64,000 nucleotides of DNA from Certhia americana (taxonomy: Eukaryota; Chordata; Aves; Passeriformes; Certhiidae). Positions 12,886-26,502 of this stretch are shown piece by piece; within the stretch, counting starts at the first letter, position 1; each line of letters opens with the position of its first letter. Both the position numbers and the translations under genes were made by a program. The stretch covers positions 5,217,446 to 5,281,445 of the forward strand of contig JAGMWU010000028.1 of NCBI GenBank assembly GCA_018697195.1. Direction: 5' to 3'. The notes beneath the pieces were generated by a model that saw only the letters and a list, made by a program, of their open reading frames with translations, was not told the DNA's origin and searched no databases.

Positions 12886-15800
12886 AAGCCGTGGTGAGGT
12901 GCCACCAGACCCTGGGGGTACCATGGGGAAGGGCTTGAGTGAATCACATCCCAGAAAACAAAGGTGTTTGCTGCTCTCTGGGCAGCTGGCTCTGGATCCA
13001 AGTCCTCTCATCCCAAGGAGGGGTCTGCAGGCAGCTGGATCCCATCTGGAAGGAGCATCACCCAGCTCCAGCTGTTGCAGGGGAAGGTGAGGGAGGCTGG
13101 TCCCACATCCCAGATGTTGGGTGAGATGTTCAAGATGGAGCCTGTGGTGCTCAGAACCAGGCTGGAAGGTGGAAAGCGTGAAGGGAAGATGGGCTCTTGC
13201 TTTCCCCTTTTGCAGCTGCTGCTCTCTGCCCCCTGCCAGCCCTACATGGTGGGAGGGCTTTGCTCCAAACCTTGTGTTTTACCCCTGTGGGAGGACTGGG
13301 CAGGACCAGGGGGAAGGAGCAGGGCTGGAAGTTGATTTTGCAGCTGCAGCTGTCTAAACCCAAGCAGTCTGGTCTGCTGGGGTCACCTGGGGCTCAGTGT
13401 GCTCCACGGAGAGACTGGCACCTCGGAGGGATGGAGGGATGAGGCTCCCCTTGGCTGTTGGCCTCCCTCCAGCAACTGCACAGATGGCTGCAACTTCTTC
13501 CACTTGCAGACTAGTCTGATCCATGCTCTTGAACATTCACATGCTGGTTATTTCCACTCTGTAAAAGCCAGAAGAATTTAACCCTGAAGGACCTCCATCA
13601 AATCAGAAAGAAGGATGCTCTGCACTTGCATAACATCTCCCAGCCAGGGAGCCTACAGCACTTTACTCACAAATGTTTTTAAAGGTTTTGGGTTACTGTA
13701 ATGCCCTGAAACCCTTAAGGATGAAAAAAAAAACCAAACCCAGAGCAATGGAACATTTGGTATAACAGGGCATAATTTCACCAAGACAGACACCGAAAAA
13801 AAGGATGTGGCATCCAGTAAGACTGGCAAGGAGCAGGCACGGAGAGTAACTATTATTATTCTGATGCTGATGTTTCGTGGCTCTTACACAGTGCTTTTCA
13901 TTAGGAGCTCTAAAGTGCTTTAGGAAAGAAGAGACTCAGATGTCTGGGCCGTCTGCAGTGATTTCAGCAGAGGAGGGCAGGCGATGGTCTGATGCAGAAG
14001 CTCTTACTGCACTTCACTGGTTGCAGGGCAAGGTCCTCCTCTGCTCAGCTCCTAATGGCATTTTAGTTATTCTTCAGCTTCCAAGAGTTGAAGGGCTGTG
14101 GTCCTGACAAACCAGTGCAGAGCTGGAGGACACCCCCACCTCACGAGCATCCCCCTCCCCTCCACCCCCCAGCATTCCCATTCCAGCTGCAACGAATGCA
14201 GCAGACCTGCTAAGATCCCAGCATTTCTGATCATTGGAGCAGCAGCCTTCCCACAGTGGGAGGAGGCACGAGGTCCCTGGGGGAGGACACTTGGTGCACC
14301 AGCCCGGAGGGGTTCGTGTTGCGCAAGGACGGAGAGAAAGGGCGTCACAAGAGCTCCTGGCACAGCTCTGCGGCACAAATTCTCCTCTGGTTTTCCTCCC
14401 CGCTCTGGCCGGGGGCCAGCAGGTAACAGGAGCTGCCCTCCGCCGTGGCCCTGCGGATGCCTGGCTCCCGGACACCGCACCCATCCCTGGGGCAGCAGCA
14501 GCCCGAGGGGCAGGTCCGTCCTTGCATCCCCCGAGGGCAGGGGGGAGCTGCTGGAGGCGAGCTGGATTCCTGCCCTGGCTGGGGGGGAAATGCTGCTTGG
14601 AAAAGAACAGAAGCCCAGTCCAGGGTGATCCTTGGTGCTGCCGTGTCCAGCCTTCGGGGGAAGCAGCCTGGAACTGCCGACTCTTGGGGGGGTTTGCAGT
14701 GAGCTCAGTCTTGGCCTGGCCTCCCCCGCCTGTGGGGACTGAGGTTTTTGGATGCCTTTGCCTTTTGGCTCCTTAAGGATTGGAAAATTGCACTGTTTCG
14801 GGGGGCCACCCCAGACCAGGCCACATCCATGGGATATGTGCAGGAAACATTCCTGTGTGTAGGGACATGAAAATAACCCCACTAAATCCCAGTGAGCACT
14901 GGTTTGAGACCCCTCCATTCCTTAGTTCAGCCGTAGTGATGATCCTGGAGGGGGAGATAACCCATGGGTTTAGCACAGAGGGTTCCCTGGTGGGATAGGG
15001 GCACCGTGGCCATGGTGAGAATTTTCACAGCGGGAAAACAATCCCTGTCAGCTCAGAAAGAGAAGTCAAGACAGCTTTAGCCTGAGCAAAGGCATTGCTT
15101 TGGCTAAGTGGGCTGGCAGTGGGATGTTCTACTGGTGGGAAAGGGTTTGCTCAGGTGGGCTGTCCCTGGCAGGGGCTCAGGGAAGGCTCGATTTGGCTGT
15201 CCTGTGAGGTGTGGCTCCCAGGAAGTCATCCTCTCCCTCCACAGCAGCATCCCAGGAACTCATCTTCTCCCTGCCCAGCAGCAGCTGCAGAAGCGCTGGC
15301 TCAGCACAGCGCAGCAGCTCCGCAGCTCGAGGATTAGCCACTCATTTGCCATAAATAGAAAATGGGGGGAATGTGTCTTAGTGTATGAAATATACCCCGA
15401 GAGGCCGCTGATGTGCGGGAAGATGAGTGTGTCCTATCGATCCCTGCCCTCATCCTGCTCCCCACCTCCCTCCCGACAGAGGTGACCCTCCTGCCCTGTG
15501 CTGACCCCAGGGCCTGACCCTGTGCCCGGAGTGGGGGATTTATCACTGAGCTGGTGCTCCTTGGGAGGGAGGAGCCCTGGAGCCCCGCTCCCCACCGGGC
15601 TGGCTCCCCGGGACACATCTCCTGCTTAGGGAATCATTCCCAGGGGGAACTCTCCGATCGGATCGGTCTCGGTGTTGGGAGCCCCGTCACGGTCAGCAGA
15701 GAGAGACTCCTCCGCATGATTCATCCGGCTTAATTTAGCCGTTTGCCTCGGGGTAAGAAGAGGAAAGCCTGAAAAGAACCTGGTTTTCTGTATTTGTGGT

Positions 15801-18033
15801 GGAAGGAGTCAGGAAAACAAGCCTAGGTGGACCATAAATGCACACTCCTGGTGCAAGGGATGCCGCTCAGATTTCCAAGGCACCAGTGCCTGGAAGACCT
15901 TTATTTGGACCTAACTGTGTGGGGTGGGATGACTCTGATACATGTCCTGGCAGAGCAGAGCTGAGATGTGGAGTTCCTATGACTGTAACTGCTTCCCATC
16001 ACCAGCTCCATGCCAGATCTGTATTTTCACAGTGAGGACATTTCCCTCCACGCTCTCAGCCAGTGCCTTTCGTGCCTACAGAGGAGGGAGGAGACCCCTC
16101 TGGATGCTCCTTTCTGGGCCGCATGCCTTTGGCGTGCTGGGCTGTGCTTTCCCGGCTGCCTGTGCTCCCTCCGTCTGCCGCCGTGGCACCGCGCCCGCCC
16201 GATGCTTTCCCAAGGAGAGCTCCTGCCAAACCAGGACGAGTTGAATGGGCAACCAGCACAGCACTGGGGGTGCCACAGGCCTCGGTGTGAGCATAGGACA
16301 CCCGGTTTAGGGGACAATAAAGTCCTTGTGTGGCTCTGCAGGGTGGCACCTCTTGCACCAGCATCCGTTTCCCTGAATCCTTTCATCAGGAATGCACAAA
16401 ACCTTGTTAAGGCTTTGCTGTTCTGCATGAACAGCTTTTCCTTGTCTGAACTGAGCTGGGTGGTTGATGTGGAGAAAGGCCTCTGTCTGTCTGCTGCCCA
16501 TGATGGTGCTCCTGGCAACAAGACAGGATGAAGTTCTCCTGGGAATGCCCCCGTGTGTGAGAGAGGAAAGGATGAGTCAAGGGCTCCGTGTTCCCATCTT
16601 TCCCCACCCCAGAGTCATCTTCTCGTATCCTCGAGTCATCCCTGCTCGGAGCAGCGTTTCTGGTGCTGAAGAGGAACCCAGAGGAGCACCAAGACCCCAG
16701 CCATGGCAGTGTGAGGGGCTGGGCTGGGCTTTGGGACAGCTTAGTGCTACATTTTCTGGGCTACTGAGCTTGTTCATTTCCAAGCACCCAGCTCAGACTG
16801 CCTTTGGTTCCCAGCACCCCTCTGCCACCACTCCAGTACTCCAATCCTGGATTTACTCCAATTTCATGCCTGATGAGGCTCAGACCTTATGCTGCCAGTT
16901 AATGGACTTTAAAATGCCTGGAGATCCTGGCCCTGCTTCCCTGGCTTCACCGAGGGTGGAGCTCCACTACAGGGGAATGATGATGGGAGTGTAGGTGCCC
17001 AAATCCCCTGGGAGTGGGGAGGCCCATCCCTCTGGGCCCCATGGGAGAGCCCAGGTTCTCCCTGGAGGTTTCTTGCACACATTTCCATGCAGACTCCTAG
17101 GTAGGAGCGACAGGGTGTCCTTTCTCGGGGTATCCCATTCCTTGCTCTCACAATATCAGCTGAAGCTTGTGCCCATGGGATTTGCCTCATGGACACACAT
17201 TCCCAAACCAAGGTGTGTCCTCTCCACCAGGTCTGTCTACAAGAGGATTTCTGCATCCAACAGAGGAGGAAAAGATGTTGCAAGGGATCTGATGAGCCAT
17301 CTGCAGGGAAATCAGGCTGAATCCAAGAGGAGTGAAGAATGTCCTTCTCAGCATGTCCTCATGGTGTTTCCACCCTGCAGCAAAGCCATTCATTTTTTGT
17401 GACTTTCTGCTTAGATCTTAAAAGCATTGGGAAGGGTGAGCAGATTTGGAACGGCCTTGGGAGAGACAAGAAGTCTCATATGGTTCTTCTCCCTATTGAT
17501 CCAGCCTCCAGATAAAACTTTCCTTCAGGACTATTGCCTTGGCTGTCCATTTTTCCTCCCAAATACTCCTTCAAGGATGTGGCTCCAGCAGTTCTGCTCA
17601 CACTCCCATCATTTATTGCATCAATAAAGCATGAGGGGATTGATCCATCACTTCCCTCCAGCTCCAGCCCTCTCACCCCTGACCATTTGTTGGCTTAAAT
17701 GGAAACTTCTCCAAACTCTCCTAGGTGATACCAGAGTGTAATTCCCCTTGGGACACAGTGGGAATGTTTAAGAAGCAGGAAAATCTTCCCCTCCCCTTTG
17801 CTCTTTGGCTTTGGCATGGGGCTGGTTTTACCCTTGCTCACTCATGTGCCCATGGGATCCCATTCCAGTCCCTGGAGGGGGAGGAAGTGATGGCATTGGG
17901 GTGGATGTGCTCACCCTGGGATCCCCCCTGTAGGGACTTGGTCAGGGTTAGGAGCACACTAGGGCAGGAAAGGATGTTCTGCCTCTTTTCTTCCCTCTGG
18001 AAGGCCTTGGGCAAGTTCCTTTAGCACAATCCG

Positions 18034-18056
18034 CAAAAAAAAAAAATAAAAAAAAG
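18034..18056. repeat. A-rich tract
   Basis: Run of A broken by a single T. Low-complexity sequence with no other features. Confidence 0.8.
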
Positions 18057-18209
18057 GACTCTCGGTGTCCTGGGAGGCTTTGAAATCTCACCCCTGCAGC
18101 GAGGCACTGCCTGGGGCTGGGGAGGAGCCTTTCCTGGGGTGTGTCCCCCCATCAGCCCTGGCCAGGTGAGCTTGCTGGGGGGAAGCAGGATGGGGCCAGG
18201 CCAGCAGCC

Positions 18210-18246
18210 CTGTCCCCTGTCCCCTGTCCCCTGTCCCCTGTCCCCC
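18210..18246. repeat. CTGTCCC heptamer tandem array
   Basis: Five exact tandem copies of the 7-base unit CTGTCCC. Short minisatellite in GC-rich intergenic DNA. Confidence 0.85.
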
Positions 18247-19426
18247 TATGTCAGCCTTGTACCTCTCGCCGTGGTTCATGTGCTGCATCTTCCTATTTAG
18301 AGGAAATCTATAAACCACTTAGTACAGAGCGAACCTTCCGAGGCCTTCTGTGGACAATTGATCAGCCCAGGCTTTCAGCTCCGTGATTTCTTTTTTTTGC
18401 CCCTTTTCTCTGCCTTTCTCTGTTTTTCTGAAGCCTCCTGGGCTCCCCTCAGGCTCCATCCTGTCCCACCTTTTGTGCAGTGGTACAAAGGCCCACAGCT
18501 CATGTCCCTGCGCCCAGTAGGCTCTGCCCACCAGTCCTGGGATTTGGGGGACAGCTGGAGCCTGCTCAGCAGCCAAGGTCCTGTGGAATGGGGATCTGAG
18601 CTGCTGGTGGGCTCTGCAGCACCTTATCAGCAATCTCTGGGCCTAAAGGGGGTCAGTGCCCCCATGGGGTGCCTCAATCCACACAGACTGGAATCTCCCC
18701 AGTGCACCAACCTTTCCCTCCCTCTTCATTTCCAGAGAAGGGGGAGCAACCAACAGCTGGGAAACCACTCCCAGGTGCCCAGCACTTTGGTGCTCAGTCC
18801 ATCTGCAAACTCTCCTTTGCCTTGGTGGGCTCCAGAATCTCGGTGGGTGAGTGGAATAAGACTAGAGGGCAAAACCCACTCTGCCCCAAATGTTGGAGAT
18901 GTTGTCACCAACCTCCTCAGAAGGAGGAAAAAACCCTGTCCAGACAACCTGGACCTGCACCTGCACCTGCACCCAGGAAACCTCCACATCTGTCTGGGAC
19001 CTGTCACAGCTGCTTCAGCCACAGGGGCTGGTGCAGAGATTTGTGCCATCCCTGAGGAGAGAATTGGGAAAATGTTTATTTTTCTTCACAGAAAAATGAT
19101 GACTCATTGACTCAAAGCCTTTTGTTGCTGTTGCTGTTGTGGGAAACATATTGTTTTGATTAATATCTTGGCTTGGGAATGGAGATGAGGAAAAAAGATT
19201 TGAAATTATCAAAGCATCCCACTGGGAAAACAAAATCTCTTTTGTTTCAGATGTTAAGTTGGTTGAGAAAAGGCTTTTAAAAGGTTAAACTGAGTTAAGA
19301 GCTTGGCTTAAGAGCAACAGTCATTCAAATACTCAAATTGAAAATTGTTTTGGTGTCCCAAAGTCTTCATTTACTCTGATTCCAGCGGGGGAAGCCAAAG
19401 AGCCCCCAGAGGTGACAAAGCTGTTT

Positions 19427-19665
19427 CATGGAATCCCGAATGGCTTGGATTGGAAGGTACCTAAAATTCATCTCATTCCATCCCCTGCCATGGGTAGAGA
19501 CATCTCCCGCTGTCCCAGGCTGCTCCAAGCCCATCCAACCTGGCCTTGGACACTGCCAGCGATCCAGGGGCAGCCACAGCTGCTCTGGGCACCCTGTGCC
19601 AGGGCCTGCCTACCCTCACAGGGAAGGATTTCTTCCTAATATCCCATCTAAACTCTCTTTCAGCT
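19427..19665 (-). mobile_element. CR1 LINE 3'-end fragment
   Basis: About 240 bases in antisense orientation: CATGGAATCCC start, TTGGATTGGAAGG, CCCTGCCATGGG, GGCTGCTCCAAGCCC, TGGCCTTGGACACTGCCAG, GGGCAGCCACAGCTGCTC and the TTTCTTCCTAATATCC block, all in CR1 order. The segment spacing is well preserved. Confidence 0.9.
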
Positions 19666-22102
19666 AAAAATCATTCTCTCTTGTTTCCAGACCAGAAGTT
19701 GTCTTTAAAAAAGGGTAATAGGTCTTCTGTCAAGGTACCTCGGACATGGATTTTATCCAAGGATGGCCCCAAAGCCTCAGCAGTGATGGAGCTGTAGATG
19801 TCAGGGGTGGCATAGGCAGGATTTGCTGGTTCTGCCTGGTCCCTCCTCCTCTGGTGACAGCTCAGGGACTGGGACACCCCAATAGGCTGTGGAGCAAGAG
19901 CACAATCCCTTCTGGATTTTATATTTTTTTTTGACCTTGCACTGGAGGATGATGAAGGAATTTGATGCCAGAGTCTCCGGGGGAGGAGGACAAAGAGCAC
20001 CACGAACACATTTTCCTATGCTGGTGCAGGGAGACCAATATGGAAGAGTAAAAAACACTTGGTACATTTAAAACTGCTCTTGCAAAGCTGGAAAACTCCC
20101 AGTCCTGGTGAAAGCCACTGAAATCCCCAGGAGGAAAATGCCCAGAGTTCCAGCAGCTGAGCACATCCCCAGAGAAGACTCAAAGCAGAGCCCTGGGGAG
20201 ATGTGGAGGTGGAAGGACAAGGTGGCTGTGGGATGCATCAGCTTAGGACCAGGAGATCCCAGCTCTGGAGCCACCGTGGCAATAATTGCTCCAACATTTG
20301 TTTGGGAAGGGTTGTGAGACATCAAAGCGATGTTGAAGCAGGAGAAGATGCAGCCACTCAGCAGCTGCCCAGGGCCGTGCTGATCTCCTACACACTGTGA
20401 ACAAAACCAACACAAACCCACTGCTGGGATGGGGTTTGTCCCTGGGGGGGGTCCTGATTCCTGCAATCAGCTCCCAGGTGTTCCCAGCCCACTGGGATTG
20501 GGTAAATAACTTGTGTCCAGACTGGATGCTACAGTGGGAGCTGGGAGACAGCCCAGGATTTGTTTAATGTCAGGTGTTGTTTTCTTCCTTTTCCAGGTGG
20601 ACAGCAGAGCACAGGGAGCTGCAGACCAGAGGAGAGAGAATTTGCTGATCTTTTTTTTGGCAATCGTAAATTCGAGTGAAATTCCACTGAGGTTTTGAGC
20701 CAGGGGAAAGCAGCAGAGGAGAGGGGAGGAGAGTTGAACCATGTCCTTTGGATACTCCTGTATCCTACAGTGGGAATATGTTCCTTTCTGAACTGCATTT
20801 TTTTAATTTTTTTTTTTTTTAATTTGGAAGGGAAGAAAGGCTGGGAGATTTGCTCCTTATGGAGATATAAATCAGTTTTTTTCCCTGTCAAGCTCTCTTG
20901 TCCCTTCCCCAGTGCACACAGAGACAAAAAAATATCCCCACAGCATCTGCCACCCTGCTTGTGCTCCATCCCCGGCTCATCCCCCTCCACGGTGCTGCTC
21001 CCTGAGCCGGAGGCTCTGCTCAGGTTCATCCTCCCCAAGTTCAGCTCTAGACATCTTGGAGCTATTTAAATATTTACAGCAGACGGTGGTAAAAAAGATT
21101 GAAACATGAATTATTCACAGCTTCGCTTTTATCTTGGCAGGGGCTGTTGTGTTTAGCAGGGAGGATTCCTCTGCCAAGGGATGGGCCGTGGTCGGGAATG
21201 TGGGGAGGGAGGCAGGGTCTGGGGTGGGCGAGGGGACACCGGCTGGGCACAGTCAGGGCACGGTGAGAGGAACCTGGTGCAGATGCCGGAGGGATTTTTC
21301 CCTCCTGCCGTGCCTCAGTGGCCCGGGGATGGTGCCTGGGAGGTCTCACCGGGAACCCGCTGATGCTCGGAGCGCGTCAGAGGTGTCCGGCTGTGGCAAA
21401 CGCCGCTGGCACGGAGGCAAATCCTGCTCCAGGCTTGTCCCTCAGCCCGTGTGGCCATGAGCAAGGAGGTGACTTCCAAAAGGTTTATATCCCACTGAAC
21501 TGCCGTGGCTTTGGGCATCCCTGGCACCAGGTGGCCTTGGAACTCACCTGTGTGGCCGGAAAGGCAGCGATTCCTGCAGGTAACGCTGTCCTGGGGAATG
21601 TGCTGCAAATCCCTCCGAGTCCTGCTTGCTCCCGAGCAATTCTCCCCAAGGAAGATCGCAGAAAGCATCACAACACCCTGCAAGACACTTTTTCTGGGTC
21701 CTCAAGGGCTTCAATTACACCCTTGAGGCAGAAATAAGTGTTCCAAATCTCGGTTGCAAAAAGGGGCTGAAAAATCCTCCGTGCCTTTCAGTGCCTGGCA
21801 GCCTCTCCCCATCAGAGCTGACTCCCACCAGCCTGCAGATGGATTTTGACACCATTCGGGATCTTAAGACGAGCAGGTGACATAAACCCGAGTTTTGGGA
21901 AGGGAGGAGTGGGGGTGAAACGCATTGGAATAGAAAACCCAAAATCCTGCAACCCCTCTCTCTGGGATCCGGGCTTGCTCTCAGACTGGTGACATCTCGT
22001 TTGCATGCAAATAAACCAAAGCCTGAGGCCACACGGGTCTGACCAGGGCGGCAGAACGCAGGAGTGCCCCTCTGCGAGGGCAGAACGCGGCCCTGCACCC
22101 CA

Positions 22103-22167
22103 GGAATTCCCGGGGCGGAATTCCCGGGGCGGAATTCCCGGGGCAGAATTCCCGGGGCGGAATTCCC
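22103..22167. repeat. Tandem array of 14-base GGAATTCCCGGGGC units
   Basis: Five near-exact tandem copies of a 14-base unit containing EcoRI-type (GAATTC) and SmaI-type (CCCGGG) palindromes, with one copy reading CAGAATTC. It sits in a CpG-rich patch. Only one position differs between most copies, so the array is young. Confidence 0.9.
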
Positions 22168-22529
22168 AGCTCCCGGCCGGCCGTGCCTGCTGCGGCACTG
22201 CGGAGCACGCAGGACATCCCCGTGCCTCGGTTCCTGCTGCAGGAGCATCCAGCCCTCTCCTCTCCTCTCCTCCCCGGCTGTGCCATGTTCCCTGCCGGCA
22301 GCGGCAGAGGCGGAGCGCGGCTCTGGGATTTGCGGCTCCCTTTCCTTCGCCAGCCCCGGCGAGAGCAAAATTAAAATGGGGTTTTCGAGTTCCTGCGTGC
22401 CCGCGGAGGCTGCAAATCCTCCCCGGAGCAACACGTGGAGGAGTGGGCAGCCAGCAGCAGCTCGTGATGCGGCTCGGAGCTCCGGAGACGCTTCCCTGTT
22501 ATTCATCCTAAAAACTCTCCTCGAACTCT

Positions 22530-22735
22530 GCCTCCCTGCCATGGGCAGCTCTCCTCTTTGGGGTTAATTTTGGGATTAGGAAAATATGCTGAGATACAGG
22601 GAACAGCTTCAATACCTCTTCCTGTGCAGTTATATGATATTTATCTCCATCTCAAGATGCATATAAGTGTCATATTTAAATTCACATTGATATGTAGGTG
22701 ATATCAGTGATGTCAGTGTCCATTCTCTTTTGCTT
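22530..22735 (+). repeat. Duplicated element, copy A
   Basis: Shares a series of blocks, in the same order and orientation, with 26330-26502: GCCATGGGCAGCTCTCCTCT, CAGGGAACAGCTT, TTATCTCCAT, AAGTGTCATATTTAAATTCA, TGATATGTAGGTG and CATTCTCTTTTGC. Copy A is longer by an insertion after the first block and a second near the end. It may be an uncharacterised non-autonomous repeat or a local segmental duplication. Confidence 0.75.
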
Positions 22736-25700
22736 CTTTTGCCTCCCTGCTCTGGGAGCCAGCCCGGCTCACCGGGATACCCCAGGGGGGTCTGTGGGCA
22801 TTGGAGCCCTTGACTCTGCTCCCACCTGCCCCGGGAGAATAAACCCCCATGCCTCAGTTTCCCTGTGTCCAAAGCAGACACCTCCCAAAGCTCTGAGGGA
22901 TTAGGTTTGTGCCAGATGGTGACACGGGATTTTTTAGCTTTTCCTGGGAGGCAGTTTCCTTGCAGGACCTCCCCTCCCCTCGAAGGAAATTGAAGGCTAG
23001 AGGAGGCAGCATCTGGATGCCTGCATCCCAAAATCTGGGGATTCTTAGGGAGCCAGCACCATTTCCATGCATGGTGAGAACCATCAGCCTGAAAATGAAG
23101 GACTCCCTGGATTTTTGCAGATGGGAAAAGCTGAATTTCCCTGTTTGTGCATGAGTGGGCACATACCACCTCTGGGGCTTCCCTAAGAGGATATTCAGCT
23201 CTAATAATAATAATAAAAAAAAGTGGAATGATTCTGCGTAGCTAATCCCACAGCGATATCCCATGGGGTGGGAGAGAGGGATCGCTCCTACCTAGCAGAT
23301 GGAGAAATGAGGTGTCAGGAGCTCATTGGAGGAGGAGAGAAATTCCAAAAGTTGCTGTGAGTGTTCGTCCAGCCTCATAATGAAGGGCTGGCTATCCCTT
23401 CCCTGGGAAAGACCCGCAATTATTTCCTTGCTCCCAGAGGAGAATTAGTCATTGCTGGCTGAAAAAAAAAAAAAAAATTGGAAAAAAAAAATTAAATCTT
23501 ATTTTGACTTTTCATTCCACCGAGGATGGGGGAACCCAAGCCAAGAGCTGTCCCTGTGTCCAAACCAGAGGCAGCTCTGGTTTGATGTTGGATTTCAAGG
23601 GGATCTCCCCTTGTGGCCCCCCCCAAGGCAACCTCTGACTTCCCGAGTTTCAGCAATTTGTCCCCGCTGGCATTTACTGGGGGAATAGTTTAAATATTCT
23701 GCTTAAAAGTCTTTTCCAAGAAGCCCCCTGGAGCTGGAGGGATGGTGGTATGTTGCAGGGTTGAAAAGGTCATTGACTGACATTGGGGCAGGGTTGAAAA
23801 GGATGAAAATGAAGAAAAGAATGAGTGAGGGTTTCTGCCTAATCCCGGCAGGATCACTTCCCAGGGAGTAATTCCCCACTTGGGAATTGCTTCTGGAGGG
23901 TCCCCAGGTTCAGCTCTCCAGGGAGTGCAGCACATCTTGCTGGTTTATGGGTGCAACCAGAGCCCCCAGGAATGACCCTGGAGGAGAACAGGGATGGAAT
24001 GTTAGCTCCAGACCTTTTCCATGGCACATCTTTGGGAACGTGGGCCTTGGGGCCTGTGCTGCAGAGCACAGAACAATTCCTGTTCTACAGGAATTGGCTT
24101 GGGATTTGTGAGGGACAGATGACTGGCCAGCCCCTAGAGATGATCCGGCATTCCCATGGATGATCCAGCATCATTCCTTTTCACCCTTTGAGTGAAGCTG
24201 TGAGGACTGGTTTTCTTTTCTCCTGAAAATATGTTTAAATCAACCTTACCGTGTGGAAACTCCGTGCTGTAACCATATTCCACTGGGAAAATCAATGCTC
24301 ACGGCATTCAGAAAAAGTGGTTTATGTTGAAATACTTACAAATATGGCCACGGGACATTAGAAATATAGCACAGGTGAGATGGGTGCTGAGCAGAGCCAG
24401 AGGAAGCTCAGAGAGCCATGTTATCTTGCACACAGATTTCATGATTTCACCATTTCAGAAACTGGGAATGGGGAATGTGAAGGGGAATGCTGCAGCCCTG
24501 AATCTGGGGTCTAACTGTGAGTCCAGCCTCATCACCTTTTCCTTCCTATTTCCTGTACAAATCCTACATTTTCACCCAGATTCTTACCCGACCAGCAGGA
24601 AAATGTTCGTTTGCATTATCAGGGAATCTGGAGCCTTCCACAGCTCTGGGTTAGTTGGGCACCTGCGGAATGAGGCGATAATCTGGTGAGCAGCTCCACC
24701 TGCCTGAGGCTGGGAAAGGACCTTTGGCAAAAGGGAAACCAGTTTGGGAGCATCCCTGGGGCTCATGGTCTTACTGGGACAGCCAGGAGTGCGCTGGTCT
24801 TGGGGTGGAGCAGGTGAGTGAGGCCAGGCCTAGCTTAGAGGGAGAAGGGGTTGGGTTTAGGTGTTAGACAGGACTAAACCGGGATGTGAGTGTCGGATCC
24901 GCGTGTCTCAGGCAGCGGTGCCGGGGATGTTGTGACAGCTCTCTGGCAGCTCCTGTCTCATCGTCCTCCCCTGCGGGATCCCGGGAGGGGGAAGGAGGAT
25001 TGTTAATGGAAGGGATGAGGAGAGGTGGGCTCCTGTGGGCTGGTTTGTTTTCCACCAGTAAATTTCCCTGTCTTGTTTCAGGGTGTGCACCGTGGAATTG
25101 GGGGTGGTGCTGCCTGCGGAGCTGGAGGGAGCAGAGGTGGCTGGAAGGTGGGGGGCTGGAAGGGAAGTTTGGGGACAGCAAGGAGAAACCAGCCCCTCAG
25201 GAGCCACCTGCAGTTAGGAAAAATGCTTAATGTTTTCTTTTTTTCAAATGTTTATTTTGTATTTTACACCAGGAAAGCTGTGGGGTGGAAAGGCCCACAG
25301 GCAGGGTGATGGATTTATCAGTGTCCAAGAGCTCCTGAGGATTTATCCATGTTAAAGTGGCACCTCTCCAGCCCAAGGGACCATACAAAGGGGCTGAGTG
25401 AGTGGGTTTTCCCATTTTCCCCTGAAGAGGGTGAATTTTACGGAAGACCCTCATCCCCCTTTCACTGCCAGGAGCAGCCCTGCAGCAAGGCAGGGTTGCA
25501 GCAGCAAAGAGCCACTTTTAAACATCACACTGGGGATAGAAAAGGAGGGAGGGGCTGGAGGAGGGCAGAGGGGCTCCTTCTGTCAGGAATTTTCCCACTC
25601 GTGCCCATGGGAGTGCGGAGGTCGGGGCTGATGGAGCAGGAGGTGGCAGCTCCTCACGAGGACACGCTGAGCTCGGGGACTTCACTCGGCTTTTGCATCA

Positions 25701-26329
25701 TGGGGAAAGAAAAGAGCATTTTGGGGAAGGCTGGAAAGCCTCATCTCCACGGAGACCCTTCCTGAACTGGATCCTTGCCCTTTGCATCCGGCCTCCATCA
25801 CAGGAGGGAACTTCAGAGTGCGCCTCCAAGCTCTGGACCAGCAGAAAAGTGATGGGTTGGAGCACGGGAGCAATCTGGGAGGGGAATGGGACCTTTCCAG
25901 TCCCTGCAGCATCCAAACATTGGTGTCCATCAGCAGGAGCCCTCTCTGCCCCTGCTCCAGAGGAGTGGGGTGGAGAAAAGCCCAGTATGGGACAATTCTG
26001 GCTTTCCATCCCAGGGCAAATGACTTTTAGAGGAACAAATACAGCTCTGAGGTTTAGCATGTGAAAGAGCTGTGAATTAGTGCCTTATTGCAGCACCTGG
26101 GAGCTGGTGCCAAATCCTTGGGACGTTTTGATCCTACATCCCTAAATGTGGTGATTTTTGGCAGCAGAAGGGTCTCTCCCTGGGTTTTCACCCTTGCCTT
26201 CCTCCCCAGAGCAGGAGCAGCAGCACTCCCCTGGTGCATTGGTTGCGCCTAGCAGGTTTTCAGTTCTGCTTTTACTTTAATCATCATTTTTTTAACTCCA
26301 AGCCAGAAATTACCTCTGCTGCCTGTACC

Positions 26330-26502
26330 AGCCTCTCTGCCATGGGCAGCTCTCCTCTAGGGGTTAGGAAAACAAGCTGAGATGCAGGGAACAGCTTAAA
26401 TACCTGTTCCTGATAAATATGATACTTATCTCCATATCAACATGCACGTAAGTGTCATATTTAAATTCACAGTGATATGTAGGTGTTCCATTCTCTTTTG
26501 CC
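26330..26502 (+). repeat. Duplicated element, copy B
   Basis: Second copy of the element at 22530-22735, about 3.8 kb away and in direct orientation. The AT-rich core around the GTCATATTTAAATTCA block is almost unchanged, while flanking sequence differs completely. Confidence 0.75.

Larger units (their letters stand above)
8861..19426. other. Gene-free intergenic stretch
   Basis: No recognisable coding exon on either strand. Open frames here (up to 283 codons) have the compositional look of GC-rich non-coding DNA and no family motif. The stretch contains a MIR-like piece (about 9810-9905), a CR1 tail (12810-12885), a mid-length A tract (18034-18056) and a CTGTCCC heptamer array (18210-18246). 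A GC-rich, homeobox-motif-bearing patch near 15640-15780 may be regulatory. Confidence 0.5.

Noticed and set aside
14067..14918. 283-codon minus-strand frame
   Set aside because: GC-rich chance frame overlapping other long frames on the opposite strand; no motif, no splice context.
21715..22542. 275-codon minus-strand frame
   Set aside because: Lies over the CpG patch and includes the translated 14-mer tandem array; no family features.
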